DNA of 64,000 nt from Leishmania mexicana MHOM/GT/2001/U1103 (Eukaryota; Euglenozoa; Kinetoplastea; Trypanosomatida; Trypanosomatidae), in assembly GCF_000234665.1 (NCBI RefSeq), contig NC_018324.1:3221231-3285230 (forward strand), given 5' to 3'. Numbering within the stretch: position 1 is the stretch's first letter; every line of letters begins with the position of its first letter. Position numbers and translations under genes: made by a program. Under the pieces are notes generated by a model, which was given only the letters and a program-made list of their open reading frames with translations, was not told the DNA's origin and ran no database searches. Positions 18,665 to 28,699 of the stretch are shown here, one piece after another.

Positions 18665-21595
18665 ATGAACCCGCCGGACCCCCCGTCGGTCTACAGCGCG
18701 GAGCCGCTGCCCCCACAGGCGCAGACTGTCGTGACCACGCTACCGCCCTTCCACTGTGTCTCGCGCAAGAGCGGGCGACGAGGGGAGGAGACGATGGCCT
18801 TGACGATGGTGCCGGAGAGCGTCGCTGGATACGCTGCAACGCGTGCGTTGCAAGCGCCACCGCTCATTCAGCTCGACGATACAGCCAGCGGTGCAAGCGC
18901 CGACTCAGCATCGCTGTCGCCGGTGACGCTGCATGTAAACTGGAACAGATGGGGTGCATCTCTGCCGCCGATAGGCTACACCATGTCCCAGCGAAATGTC
19001 AGCGAGGCACCAGCCGGCGACGGCGGCGGCCAACAGAGCAGGGAGCAAGCATCCCATCAGCACGGCGGAGGGGACGCCGTGGCGGAGCAGGGCCGACCGT
19101 CGGCCACCTCCCCGCTGCCCGAGTCTGCTCACCGAGGGAAGCGGCGCCGCACGGAGCACATCAGCTTCACCTCGCTGTTGAAGGAGGTGTTCATGTATCT
19201 TGATACAGTCGCCTCGACACAGCAGCAGCCCGATCACGGATGCATCGGCAGTAATGCAGAGGAGGACGAGGAGAGCAACCTCCAGCAGATCACCACCGTT
19301 CCGTCGTACACCACCGCTTCACGCTACACCTCGGCGAGTCCTGCCATGCCCCATGGCGCCAGGGCTCGCAACGACGATAGCAGCGGCCCCGTCGCTGCGA
19401 CACCGGCGGCGCCGGTGTCTGTTGATTTGGCGGTTCTAGACACGGCCCGCGTGCTGCAGCAGTGCTGGGAGTACCGCGGCTCCCCACACGACGCCTTCGA
19501 GCCGGTTCGCCTGCTGTCCCCCATCGCGGTTCATCTTCTTCTCACCTACGGCCACCACACTGTCACGCACGACGGCCAGTACGTGGTGCTGCGCGGTGGT
19601 GCGGAGCACCTGCCTTGGGTTGGGTGCCTCTACAGCATCCTGCTCACCTACGTCTACCGCCACCGTGTCGTCCCAGCGACCACGGCGGCTGCTGGCAATG
19701 GCGAGCGGTGTGGAAGCGCGGCGCCGGCGTTGGAATGCATCTCACGCCTCCTCCTCCTGAATTGCCACAGCTTCGGCTGGCTGAACCACACCGGCTCCGG
19801 TGAGTACGAGTGTAGCCATCGAAGGCTTTACCAGGCTCGAGAGGCCCTCCTTGCGCTCCTCGAGGATCCGCGCTACACGGCTCTCGGCCGCCCTGCGGGG
19901 TGTCCTCTCTGCGCCTCGTCCATGGTGGGCAGTAATGCCTCGACGCTGATACTGCTGGGCGACACAATCGTGATGGAGGGTGGCGTCCCATCGCTGGGGC
20001 TGGCGCATCCGCGCGACACGTTCACGGCGCACTACCAGTACGGCCGCGGCATCGCTTGCTGCGTACCCGAGAAAGGCGGTGGCCTTCAGCTGGACGCCAC
20101 TGGTGCGCCTGTGGTGGCGGGACGCGGCGCGTATACGCCGATCTCAGGCTCGGGACTATGCGCTGCCCACCGCGAGCCGCCACGGCCAACAGTGATGCAG
20201 GCCAGTTGCGAGCGGCACCGGCATCTGCGTGAACAGCATCAGCATCCCGCAACATCATTAGGTGGCTGCCTGGTGGAGGAGGACTCTCCCACTTTGGTGC
20301 GTCCTGGCGGCCACGGCCACGATGGGCTGTGGTCCAGTGTGCGCTCCGCCTCCTCGTGGCTGAGCGGCACAGGCGCTGCCCCCTGTCGGCTGCCGCCGGT
20401 GTGCTGTGGCGTTTGCCGAGCTCTGGGGGTGCTGGGCCAGGCAGTGCTGTTGGGCCCTACAGGGCCCCTCGTGATCCACCTGCAGTTCGACGAGCGTGAA
20501 TGGCTCGGCATGAGCGCCCGAGCAGTGTCAGCAGCCACGACACACGCCTGGCTGTCCGCCGCCACCGCTGATACTACGGCGGTGTGCCCGCCACCATCGT
20601 CGCACTTGGCATCCCAGTACGCTTCCCATCCAGCCAGCGCTCTGGCAGCGGCCTTGTACGCTGTCTTGCAAGGCGAGAGCACCGTTGGTCTCACCGTGCA
20701 GCACTACCACGCTTCTCTCGGAGATCACCGCATCAGCTCACCACATGTTGGCGACTCTGTCCCACTCGCCGAGTTTGTCGAGTGGTTGGTGTGGCTCCTG
20801 AACGCCCCGCCACCGGCCCTGGTTGTGGAGTGGCACCCCTCCACTTCTACCTCAGCTAAAACCACCACCTACACCACTCACAGGTGCAGAGGCGTTACAC
20901 CGAACTCGTCGCGTGCTTCTGGGGTTGCCGGTGGTTCGCAAGCGTCGCTCTCGTCGCCCTGCTCCCCCATGGCACATCCGCACTCACCGTTGGTCCCATC
21001 TCGATCCTCGGCTATCGCGTCTCCGAATCTCGTGGACTTGTGCGCCACCACGGGCGGCTCGAACTCATCCTTCAAGGTGACCCGCGTCTACGGCAGCGAC
21101 GAGGGCCACGCAACCGCCTCACTGTCCACGGACCACCAGCAACACGACGACTACCTAAACAACTCCTCCGCATCGCACGGGGCCACCACCACCTTCGCGC
21201 CGTTAGGCATGTTGGCCCAGCCCCGGCGCTCCACCGTGATGCAGCTGCTTGAGACGTACAGCGACGTGGTGCAGAGCCGCACGGGCGTGCCTACTCCCCC
21301 CGCTGCCACCTCGTCGGTCCCCTCCGTTGGCAAGGCGCGCACTCTTCCATTCAGTGACGCCAAGGGTACGAGTGGGCACATCACTGAGGCGATGAAGCCG
21401 CACCTCCTACTGGACTGGCTGCTGACGGCGCAGGAGTCGTTGCGGCCCTGTGAAGCCACATTCCTCTTCGACGGGGTGGAGCGACCGCTGGTGCTGGCGA
21501 AGGAGCTCGAGGTGGCAGCCGAGGCGGAGCGGTTACTGAACGCGAGTTCTGTGGCGACCTCCCTGCAGTTTCGTCCTCGCACCGCACGCCTGTGA
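18665..21595 (+). CDS. Large protein of unknown function with two CxxC motifs
   Basis: This 976-residue protein is not recognised. The N-terminal 250 residues and several later blocks (for example about 720-880) are Ser/Thr/His/Pro-rich and probably disordered. Ordered-looking blocks occur at about 252-345 (helical, containing VRLLSPIAVHLLLTYGHHTV), 350-430, 580-740 and 900-960. Two CxxC pairs, C413-x-x-C416 and C581-x-x-C584, with further Cys and His between them, could bind a metal, but their 165-residue spacing is unlike a standard zinc finger. There is no signal peptide or membrane segment. An ATG in the same frame at 18794 (MALTMV) is an alternative start; the first ATG was kept. A link to ubiquitin-peptidase-like folds was considered because of the CxxC pairs, but no catalytic motif supports it. 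Confidence 0.75.
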   Translation: MNPPDPPSVYSAEPLPPQAQTVVTTLPPFHCVSRKSGRRGEETMALTMVPESVAGYAATRALQAPPLIQLDDTASGASADSASLSPVTLHVNWNRWGASLPPIGYTMSQRNVSEAPAGDGGGQQSREQASHQHGGGDAVAEQGRPSATSPLPESAHRGKRRRTEHISFTSLLKEVFMYLDTVASTQQQPDHGCIGSNAEEDEESNLQQITTVPSYTTASRYTSASPAMPHGARARNDDSSGPVAATPAAPVSVDLAVLDTARVLQQCWEYRGSPHDAFEPVRLLSPIAVHLLLTYGHHTVTHDGQYVVLRGGAEHLPWVGCLYSILLTYVYRHRVVPATTAAAGNGERCGSAAPALECISRLLLLNCHSFGWLNHTGSGEYECSHRRLYQAREALLALLEDPRYTALGRPAGCPLCASSMVGSNASTLILLGDTIVMEGGVPSLGLAHPRDTFTAHYQYGRGIACCVPEKGGGLQLDATGAPVVAGRGAYTPISGSGLCAAHREPPRPTVMQASCERHRHLREQHQHPATSLGGCLVEEDSPTLVRPGGHGHDGLWSSVRSASSWLSGTGAAPCRLPPVCCGVCRALGVLGQAVLLGPTGPLVIHLQFDEREWLGMSARAVSAATTHAWLSAATADTTAVCPPPSSHLASQYASHPASALAAALYAVLQGESTVGLTVQHYHASLGDHRISSPHVGDSVPLAEFVEWLVWLLNAPPPALVVEWHPSTSTSAKTTTYTTHRCRGVTPNSSRASGVAGGSQASLSSPCSPMAHPHSPLVPSRSSAIASPNLVDLCATTGGSNSSFKVTRVYGSDEGHATASLSTDHQQHDDYLNNSSASHGATTTFAPLGMLAQPRRSTVMQLLETYSDVVQSRTGVPTPPAATSSVPSVGKARTLPFSDAKGTSGHITEAMKPHLLLDWLLTAQESLRPCEATFLFDGVERPLVLAKELEVAAEAERLLNASSVATSLQFRPRTARL

Positions 21596-22477
21596 GACGG
21601 GGCGGCGCTGATGGTCACCTGCGTGTTGGCGCAGCCCCCTCCCCCCTTTCTCCCCGACTTGGGTCCTTCTCGCACCCCTCGCAGCTTCACTGTGGCCACA
21701 TGGGGTCGTGCCCCTGACGCTGTTGCTGATGCCACTGAGAATGTTCGCTCACCGCAGGCACCGCACGTGCACATAACGAGCGAGAGAGAAAGGCATCGAC
21801 ACACACACGCACACACACGAGCAACAGACAACACAGGGGTGCCTACCTGCTGTCCCGCCGCATCAAGTTTACGCATGCGTGATGGCGAAGGAGTAACAGT
21901 GATTGCGCAGTATACGCCACCGCCGCATGCCGGCGCCTTCGTTCTTCAAGGGGTCCTCATATGCTGAGGCGCAACTGCTCCCCTCCCCCACGCGTCTCCT
22001 CCTCTCACCTCACGGCGTGTGTCCGTGGTCACAACGGCGCCGAACTGTCCGCAGCATAGACGAGAGAAGCGCACCCCGATACAGCGACGCCGGAAACGCA
22101 CACGCATTCTTTCTTTTTTTTACTAACGGAGTTTCTCTCTTGCGCTCACGCCCATCGAAGAGACACCTGCACACACGTACAGGGAGGCCGCCGCTTACAG
22201 CCTCCTCCTCCGTCGCCGTGTGTAGATGCGTGTGGTTTCGCGCGTGCGATCTCTCACTCCTCCTGCCGCACCAACAGGCAGACGCACACGCAGACGAGGC
22301 ATTGATCTGTCCACGCCTACACGTGTCCGTCCCTCTGTTGTCGCGGTAGTTGTGGCACCTAGATTGATCCGTGCACATGTCGTAGAGCCCACGCCCATCC
22401 GTCCTCCCCTCCCTCCCTAGACACACATACACACATACACAGATACATACAGACAGAGAGAGACCGGCACCGTGGCC
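21596..22477 (+). other. Intergenic region, 0.9 kb
   Basis: 3' UTR of the preceding gene, a CA-rich stretch at about 21798-21820, and the leader of the next gene. A C/T tract ending in CTAG lies close to the ATG. No gene is supported; the long antisense frame reaching into this gap is a shadow. Confidence 0.6.
22396..22420 (+). promoter_or_regulatory. Candidate trans-splice acceptor
   Basis: The C/T-rich stretch CCGTCCTCCCCTCCCTCCCT is directly followed by AG at 22419-22420, leaving a leader of about 57 nt before the ATG at 22478. This is the clearest polypyrimidine-AG pair upstream of the gene. Confidence 0.55.
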
Positions 22478-25400
22478 ATGGCATCCCTTCTCCGTCGGCT
22501 GCGCTCCTCGTCTCCGTCGCTGGTGCGCGCGGGCGGAAAAGACGACGCCGCGGCAGCCGACGTGTTTCTCGTGCAAATTATTGCATTTGGGGAGGTCTTC
22601 GCCATCCCCGTGTGCAAGACGACGCCGGTCACGGTGGTCCTGCGCCACGCGATGGAGGCGGCGGTGACAGAGGAGCAGGCGGCGGAGCTGGGCAGCGTGA
22701 AGGCGACGCTGTACTACAAAGACACGCCGCTCCGGCTCGATGCGGCAATGAAGAATGTCCCACGCAACGCTGTCCTCCACCTGCACTCGAGTGTGTTTAC
22801 CACCTCCTCCATTGTCCGCGATCGTCGGGATGGCGTGGTGTCGATGCTGCCGGACAGTCGCCGGCGGGATGCCAACACGACGGTCACGGTGCGGCCCTGC
22901 CTGCGGAGCAAGAGCGTCGCCGGCGGTGGCTTTGAGGGCTCCGGCACCCCCTCCTCTCACCGACTCTCGTCTGGCTTTGCGGGCCTTTCTTCGGAGGTCA
23001 GCCCTAATACAGAGCGGCAGGAGAGCCCCGCGGGCGCGAGACTCGGTAGCAACTCCGGGTCTGCCTCCTCCGCCTGCCACGAGGTGGGGCTGATGGGTAT
23101 GGCGACGCTGCCGTTGATGTCTACCGCCCCCGTCGCAGCGACTACGGAGACCGGCGTCGTGGGTGAGGCGCGATACTACTACTTTGTTCCCTGCACAGGT
23201 GCCGTGACGCGAACTCCGATACAGCTGCTCAGCACTCCGAACCGCACCGCGTCAGCGCTGTCGCTCATGGCGAGCGGCCGTCGCGACAGCGCCGTTGACT
23301 TCGCGAACAACTTCCGCTTCCCTCCGGCCGGTGTCAGCCCTCTCGACACTGCCGCCATCGCCGTGGCTGAGCCGTTGTTGTTCTCCCCTATCCCTTCGCC
23401 CCCCAACGCGGCTGCCGTCGCCGCCACCGACCGCCTCATCGGCAGCAGCGACAAGTACTTGCTCGTGTACCTGCGTCTGCCGCGCGACAAGGCAGCCGCC
23501 TGCATGTCTGCCGCCGCCCTGAACGCTGACCGCAATGTTCTCGCGGAGGCAGTGGGGGTGGACGAGGTGCCGGTCGAGGCACTGCTGGACGCGACCATGT
23601 CGACCGTCGCCACCACCAAATCCCGTGCCACCAGGGCGTGCGCATACCGCCGTCTGCGCGTGCTGCGGGACTTCCCGGTGGGCACACTGCGCGAGCTGTT
23701 CGCTATGGCGGCCGAGCACCGCCTGCACGTTGCTCACGTCGAAGTGGAGGATGAGCAGAAGACCTTCCGCGAGATGCACGTGACGCCGAACACCGTCTTC
23801 TACTTCAAGAGGCGAGTCGAGGCAGGCAGCAACGCAGGGACGGAGCTGAAGAATCCCCAGCGCTCTCTGACACGCGAGCGCATTTGCGAGCACATCGCTG
23901 CCACCGTGACGGTGCAGCAGCCACAGGAGATGGCGAAGGACAACAGCAGTGGTGAGAGGCGCCCCATCCCTTGCCACATCGAGCCGGTGCGTCCTTCGGT
24001 GGACCGGCCCGTCCCTTCCGCCTCTGCACCCGTGCTCTCCGGCACTGCGCCGAGCTCTCGCGCCCACAACCGCAGCCAAGGCAGCGCCAGCATCAGCACC
24101 ACCTCCAGCGCCCTCTCCATTCAGGTGTGCATCAGTGCCTTCAACGAGGGCATTGCGCACAACCTCACCTACGGCGCAGGGCAGCGCGTCTGCGTGGCGG
24201 ACGGCAGTACGGAGACGGCCTCGGTAGCTGCGTCCACGAACCGGCACGTCGTGGAGGGCCACGAGCTGACTCTGTCTTTTGCCATGGCCGCCGAGGAGGC
24301 CGCGCTGCGCACTGAGGCAGAGACGACGGCGCATCAGCAGTTGTCCCAGCAACGACACCGCAGCACAGAGCGCGACGACTCACTGCCTGCCATTTCGCCA
24401 GGGGATATCGAGGCGGCGGAGACGGAGGAGTCGTGCATCGACGTGGACTGCTGTTTGACAGACGAAGGAGAAGAGGCAGCTGCTGCCCCACCCACTGCGG
24501 CGTGTCGTGCTGCTGCACCCCAAGCTGCTTCCGTGCCACAGGGCACTTCCACGGCTGCCGCCGCTGCTCCCGCCGTAGACGCTGCGGCATCGCAGCAGAC
24601 GGCGAGGAAGGCGCATCTCTTGCACCGTCGCTCCCCAACCGCGGCGGCGGCGAAGGAGAAAACGCGCAGCGAAGCACTCCATAGCGAGGAGGAGGTGTTG
24701 CCCAAGGGGAGGCGGGCGTCGATGCTGGTGGCTAAGATGCACGCCCTACTTGAGCACCGAACCACAAGCACCCCGGTGTCCGCGGCCCTGACCCCACCCC
24801 ATCACGTTGGCGAGGGGCCGCAGCCGCTGTCCGCGACCGATGCTCTGCGGCCGGCCGTCGTCGCCAGTGAGCCGCTCGATCCGTTCGCCGCACGCGCCGA
24901 TGAGCTCCCGCTTCGTCTACTCCATACCACTGACGAGGCAGCCGACGCAAAGCCGAAGCGGAAGCCGTCGAAGGAGTCGAACGAAGAACCAGCGATTGGC
25001 AAGAGGGCAACGCCGTCGTCTGATGGCGCCCCAGCGGTGAGCCGCACAGCCCCGACGGGGCCGCCGATAGCGAAGATGAAAGTTTCTAAGAGCGCCTCGC
25101 TCTTTCACCCCGTGCGACGGATGTCGTCACACGAGCGCAGGGCGCACGGTGCCATCGGGTCTTCCTCGTCCGGCAAGGATGCGTCCATCACCACCCCGCT
25201 CGCCGCCACGTCGTCGTTGACGCCGTCCGCCTCCGAGGAGGTCCTGAAGGTATCGGGACGCGACTCGGCGCACCTCAGCAACACGAAGAAGTCAAAGGGA
25301 CCAGTCGAGACAACGCCAGCTGAAACCACCGCCTGGGTGCCGTTATCCGCGGCGAGAGCAGCCGCCACGGCCGAATCGGCGGAGCAAGGTAAGACGAAGG

Positions 25401-26116
25401 TGGGGAACACACCTGGGCGACCGAAGGTAATTCCAGAGAACGGCGGCCCCTCACGCGGTAGTGGCGCGTCGTACAGTCAACGCAATCGCCGTGCGAGCGC
25501 GAGTGTGCCGTGCCAGCCTGTTGCCTTCCTAGGCTCCGATCCTAGGCAAGCATCCAGCATCACTTTGCCCGCCGCAACGGCCCCAGCTGCTGTAGACATC
25601 AGCACAACGCTTGAACCAGCCGTGCTCAGCTCCACACGTGTCCCTACCTCACCTGACTCCCAGACACCTGTGTCGATCCTCGTCTCCTCCACGCAGCAGC
25701 AGCGCAGCGGCCGGCAGAGCAACAGCTGCACCCCCGAGAGCTGCTCACTCGAGCACGTAAACCCGACCCCATCCGAGTGGCGGCGCAGAGAGGAGAGCGG
25801 GCCCCCAGGGTACAGTGTCGAGAGTCCCAGCAGCGCGCATCGGCTGCGCATCACCCTCAGGGACCCGCAGAACTCCACGCGCTTTCACTACGGCGTCCCC
25901 GTCGAGCCCGACTGTCCGGTTGGGGCGCTGCGGAAGTGGATTGCGGCCATGCAGCGACCGAGCAGCGCAGTGGGCGAGGGCGTGCTGGACCTGCGCGACG
26001 CGAAGCGCTACGGCATCTTTCTGGGCGACAAGTACCTGCCCGAGGCGGACTCCGTCACCTTCGCTGAGGTGACGTGCGGTCGAAACGACAGCGTCTTTTC
26101 CATTCGCCCCTTGTAG
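22478..26116 (+). CDS. Protein with several beta-grasp (ubiquitin-like) modules
   Basis: This 1212-residue protein is unlike any family I can name. At least three segments share a beta-grasp or ubiquitin-like layout of beta hairpin, helix beginning P-V-x-x-L-R, then short strands: about 25-108 (helix at VLRHAMEAAV, then LYYKDTPLRL), about 327-448 (helix FPVGTLRELFAMAAEHRL, then VFYFKRR) and about 1121-1212 (CPVGALRKWIAAM, then YGIFLGDKYLPEADS). A possible fourth starts near 546 (LSIQVCISAFNEGIAHNL). These are separated by Ser/Thr/Ala/Pro-rich linkers, the longest about 600 residues. No ubiquitin-type C-terminal diglycine is present, so it is more likely a scaffold carrying docking domains than a modifier. 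The frame is open two codons further upstream only through a GTG; the ATG at 22478 was used. The domain calls rest on pattern reading alone. Confidence 0.75.
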   Translation: MASLLRRLRSSSPSLVRAGGKDDAAAADVFLVQIIAFGEVFAIPVCKTTPVTVVLRHAMEAAVTEEQAAELGSVKATLYYKDTPLRLDAAMKNVPRNAVLHLHSSVFTTSSIVRDRRDGVVSMLPDSRRRDANTTVTVRPCLRSKSVAGGGFEGSGTPSSHRLSSGFAGLSSEVSPNTERQESPAGARLGSNSGSASSACHEVGLMGMATLPLMSTAPVAATTETGVVGEARYYYFVPCTGAVTRTPIQLLSTPNRTASALSLMASGRRDSAVDFANNFRFPPAGVSPLDTAAIAVAEPLLFSPIPSPPNAAAVAATDRLIGSSDKYLLVYLRLPRDKAAACMSAAALNADRNVLAEAVGVDEVPVEALLDATMSTVATTKSRATRACAYRRLRVLRDFPVGTLRELFAMAAEHRLHVAHVEVEDEQKTFREMHVTPNTVFYFKRRVEAGSNAGTELKNPQRSLTRERICEHIAATVTVQQPQEMAKDNSSGERRPIPCHIEPVRPSVDRPVPSASAPVLSGTAPSSRAHNRSQGSASISTTSSALSIQVCISAFNEGIAHNLTYGAGQRVCVADGSTETASVAASTNRHVVEGHELTLSFAMAAEEAALRTEAETTAHQQLSQQRHRSTERDDSLPAISPGDIEAAETEESCIDVDCCLTDEGEEAAAAPPTAACRAAAPQAASVPQGTSTAAAAAPAVDAAASQQTARKAHLLHRRSPTAAAAKEKTRSEALHSEEEVLPKGRRASMLVAKMHALLEHRTTSTPVSAALTPPHHVGEGPQPLSATDALRPAVVASEPLDPFAARADELPLRLLHTTDEAADAKPKRKPSKESNEEPAIGKRATPSSDGAPAVSRTAPTGPPIAKMKVSKSASLFHPVRRMSSHERRAHGAIGSSSSGKDASITTPLAATSSLTPSASEEVLKVSGRDSAHLSNTKKSKGPVETTPAETTAWVPLSAARAAATAESAEQGKTKVGNTPGRPKVIPENGGPSRGSGASYSQRNRRASASVPCQPVAFLGSDPRQASSITLPAATAPAAVDISTTLEPAVLSSTRVPTSPDSQTPVSILVSSTQQQRSGRQSNSCTPESCSLEHVNPTPSEWRRREESGPPGYSVESPSSAHRLRITLRDPQNSTRFHYGVPVEPDCPVGALRKWIAAMQRPSSAVGEGVLDLRDAKRYGIFLGDKYLPEADSVTFAEVTCGRNDSVFSIRPL

Positions 26117-28699
26117 CGACCGCCGCTGCGTCACGGGCGCACAGCCGGCTGGTGGTGATGCGAGTCTGTGTGGCTGCGTATACGTAGTGGCTGAGGCGAT
26201 ACTTGTGATGCATGTACGGTACACACGACCTTCATGGCATGCACCCCGCCCCTCCCGCCCCGCCGTCTCTCTCCCTCGCCCACCCGTCGACGCCCATGTA
26301 TGCTCACGCGTTGCTTTCTTGCTGATGAGTGAGCGAGACACAGAGATGTGCTGCGTGCACAGTGCCACCCGTACGCACCACCGAACGCTGCGCACGGATA
26401 CCTCCCTTGCCTTCATTTCTTTTCTTTGTGGGTTTCTATCATCTTCCCCCCCCCATCCGCCCCTTGTTCCCATCGTTCTTATTCGGTGATGTGGTCAGTG
26501 CCGTGGCCTCCACGATTGCCTGTGCTCGCGCGCGCGTGTGTGTTGGACAATGCCAGGTGGGTTGTGTAGCTTCGTGTATGTGCATACCTAAGCCGTGATG
26601 ACTGTCTTCTTCTTTCCTTTTGGTTTCTTTACTCTGCCGCCTCACTAACACCATGCCGTGCCGCCTGCGGCTCCGCTGGCACTGGTGTACCCCCGCCCCC
26701 GCTTCTGTTTGCTGTGAGGGCATCCAACCCGGCGGTGTGCCCGATATGCTACGCGAGACTCGTGAGTGTCTCGAGGCATACACCTCGTTTCACGCCATGA
26801 TCTTGCATGCAACGATCCGATGACGCGCACGTCTCACTCGCGCTGCACGAGCTCCTCACCTGCCAGGCGTCTACCACTGCCCACTGTTCCCCTTCCGGTC
26901 GACAAGCTATGCGCTCTCTGTGCGCAGGCGCATGTCTATCCGCGGGCCCCTTCCGCCTGACACACCCACGCCCTGTGAAGGGCGCCCGGACTCGGCGGGA
27001 GGGCGGGGTGCCCCCTGTCGCCACGGACTCATGTCGACGTTCTACCTGTCGCGGCACGTGCGGGCACGCCAACTCACACATGCACCCGGTGACATGGACG
27101 GCAATAGACGATGAAGGCAGCGAGTCACCCAGAACGCAGTGCCGTCCTGAAACGGGCCTCATGATGCAACAGTGCGAGCGCTGTGCAGGACAGCTGGTAT
27201 TGCACACCGCATCCGAGCAAAGGCATCCAGAGGCACAAGGAGCACGAGTGATGCACGAAAAAGGCGCGGATAGATGCCCACCGACCAACGCCGCGGCGCA
27301 TGCGTGCGACGCATGACGAGAGCACCCCGGATCGGCACTATCAAGCCTTCCAGACGCCCGTGTGGTGAGTCACCACACCATACTATGGAATACCGCGGCT
27401 TGAAGCGACTCAGGGGGGAGCATGGCGTGCAGGGTCTCAGAGGGCCCTGGCCTGAAGCTGGTCAACATCCTCCTCGAGCTCACCCGGCGCGCCTCTGGAC
27501 CCATCCCCTACTACTCGCACGACAGGCGGCACCCCCACCGCCCTCCAGCAGAGGACCCTGGACGCGACCCTCTCGGGTCAAGGCATGCAGTCCACCCGGG
27601 TCCGTGTGGCACCGATCGCGCCGCACGTATGCCAAGAGGGCACGAGGAAGGACCAGGGGAGGTCGCTAGACGCGTGGCCCCGATTCGACGGCAGGGACGG
27701 CTCGTTCGAGGCGACGGGGATGGAGCCGCAGTGTGACAGAGGTAGATGAGCGGTGGTCGCGTATGCGTGTACGTGTGCTGACGTGCTCGTGGCATCAATG
27801 AGCACGGTGAAAGGTGAAAAAGAAGAGTGTCGCTTCACTTCATCGGTGCATCGCACTCGACCGGTATGGGTTTTCGCTTCCCTCTCACTGCGTGTGTTTG
27901 TGTTGGTGGATACGTGTGTGTGCCTTGCGAGTGTGTCTCCTCTCTCCCCTTCCCTCTGCCGTTGTCCTGTGTCGTCTTCCCATGCTCCCGCGTTGTTCGC
28001 TTCTCTTTCTCTTGCCTCCCCCCTCTCTCTCTCTGTGAGTGCACTCTACAGTTGTCCCACAACGCAAGGAGCACATCGGTACCGGCGCGCGTTCCTAGCA
28101 CCTCTAACGTCTCTTGGCTTGGCCCTCCTCGTCCACTAACAGCCGTCAGCTGCGTGCAAAGGGGTTGGTGGCGGTGGTGGCACAGAGAAGGGCAACCCAC
28201 CTGTGACGGCTGCACGTGCATCTCTACTCACCGCAGTCTCTGGGGCGCGGTGTGTGGACTCCTCCCATCTGCCCAGTCCGGGATTCTCACAGCCGCTGTC
28301 TTGCTATTCTCTTGAGTGCATCCTGTAGCTGCCGCGCCGCCTCGGCGCCCCTCTTCCCATTTGCCTCACACACTCTACCGCTGCCCCCTCCCCCCCCTTC
28401 GCCTGTGCGCGTACACAGAAGTGTCTTCGTTTTTCCCCTCTTTTACGTCAAACACTTCTCTGCGTAACGGCCTCTCGCTCGAGTTGCGTGGAGCACTGGG
28501 CCAGAGTTGTAGCCCCCACCCCCTTAAAGATAACTCGTCGCGTAAGGCGGCTCCCCTCCCTCTCTCTTTCTCTGCGTGCCGTCTTCTCTGCACGCGTGCG
28601 CTTACGTGTCTGGCGGTCCTCCGCGACGACACCGCCCTTCCCTCTCCCTCGCGGCCCGACTGAGCGAGAATAGCAGAGAGACACGGGAACCTTTAGCCG
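26117..28699 (+). other. Long intergenic region, 2.6 kb, probably with retroposon-derived sequence
   Basis: This is the longest gene-free stretch in the plus-strand unit. From 26117 to about 26640 and from about 27840 to 28699 it looks like ordinary UTR/intergenic DNA (C/T tracts, TG and CT runs). The middle part (about 26640-27830) has a balanced, complex composition without microsatellites. It is described separately as a possible SIDER-like element. No intact gene is supported. Confidence 0.6.
26740..27830 (+). mobile_element. Possible degenerate SIDER-type retroposon(s)
   Basis: A block of about 1.1 kb stands out because it has no dinucleotide repeats or long pyrimidine runs, unlike every other gap. 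SIDER1/2 elements are short (about 0.5 kb), degenerate, ingi-related retroposons common in Leishmania 3' UTRs, where many affect mRNA stability. GCGTGCAGGGTCTCAGAG at about 27424-27441 resembles, from memory, the core of the conserved signature at the start of trypanosomatid retroposons. An A-rich stretch (GTGAAAGGTGAAAAAGAAGA) at about 27808-27827 could be a remnant 3' tail, so one element may span about 27380-27830 and another lie before it. No target-site duplication was found by eye. It could also be a decayed gene. Confidence 0.4.

Noticed and set aside
22010..24358. Long minus-strand frames (356 and 368 codons) opposite the beta-grasp gene
   Set aside because: Same antisense-shadow pattern; the plus-strand frame is continuous for 1212 codons and matches the polycistron direction.
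26807..27316. 169-codon plus-strand frame in the 2.6 kb gap
   Set aside because: It is Cys/Arg/His-rich without domain or conserved look and lies in the probable retroposon-derived block, so it is not listed as a gene.
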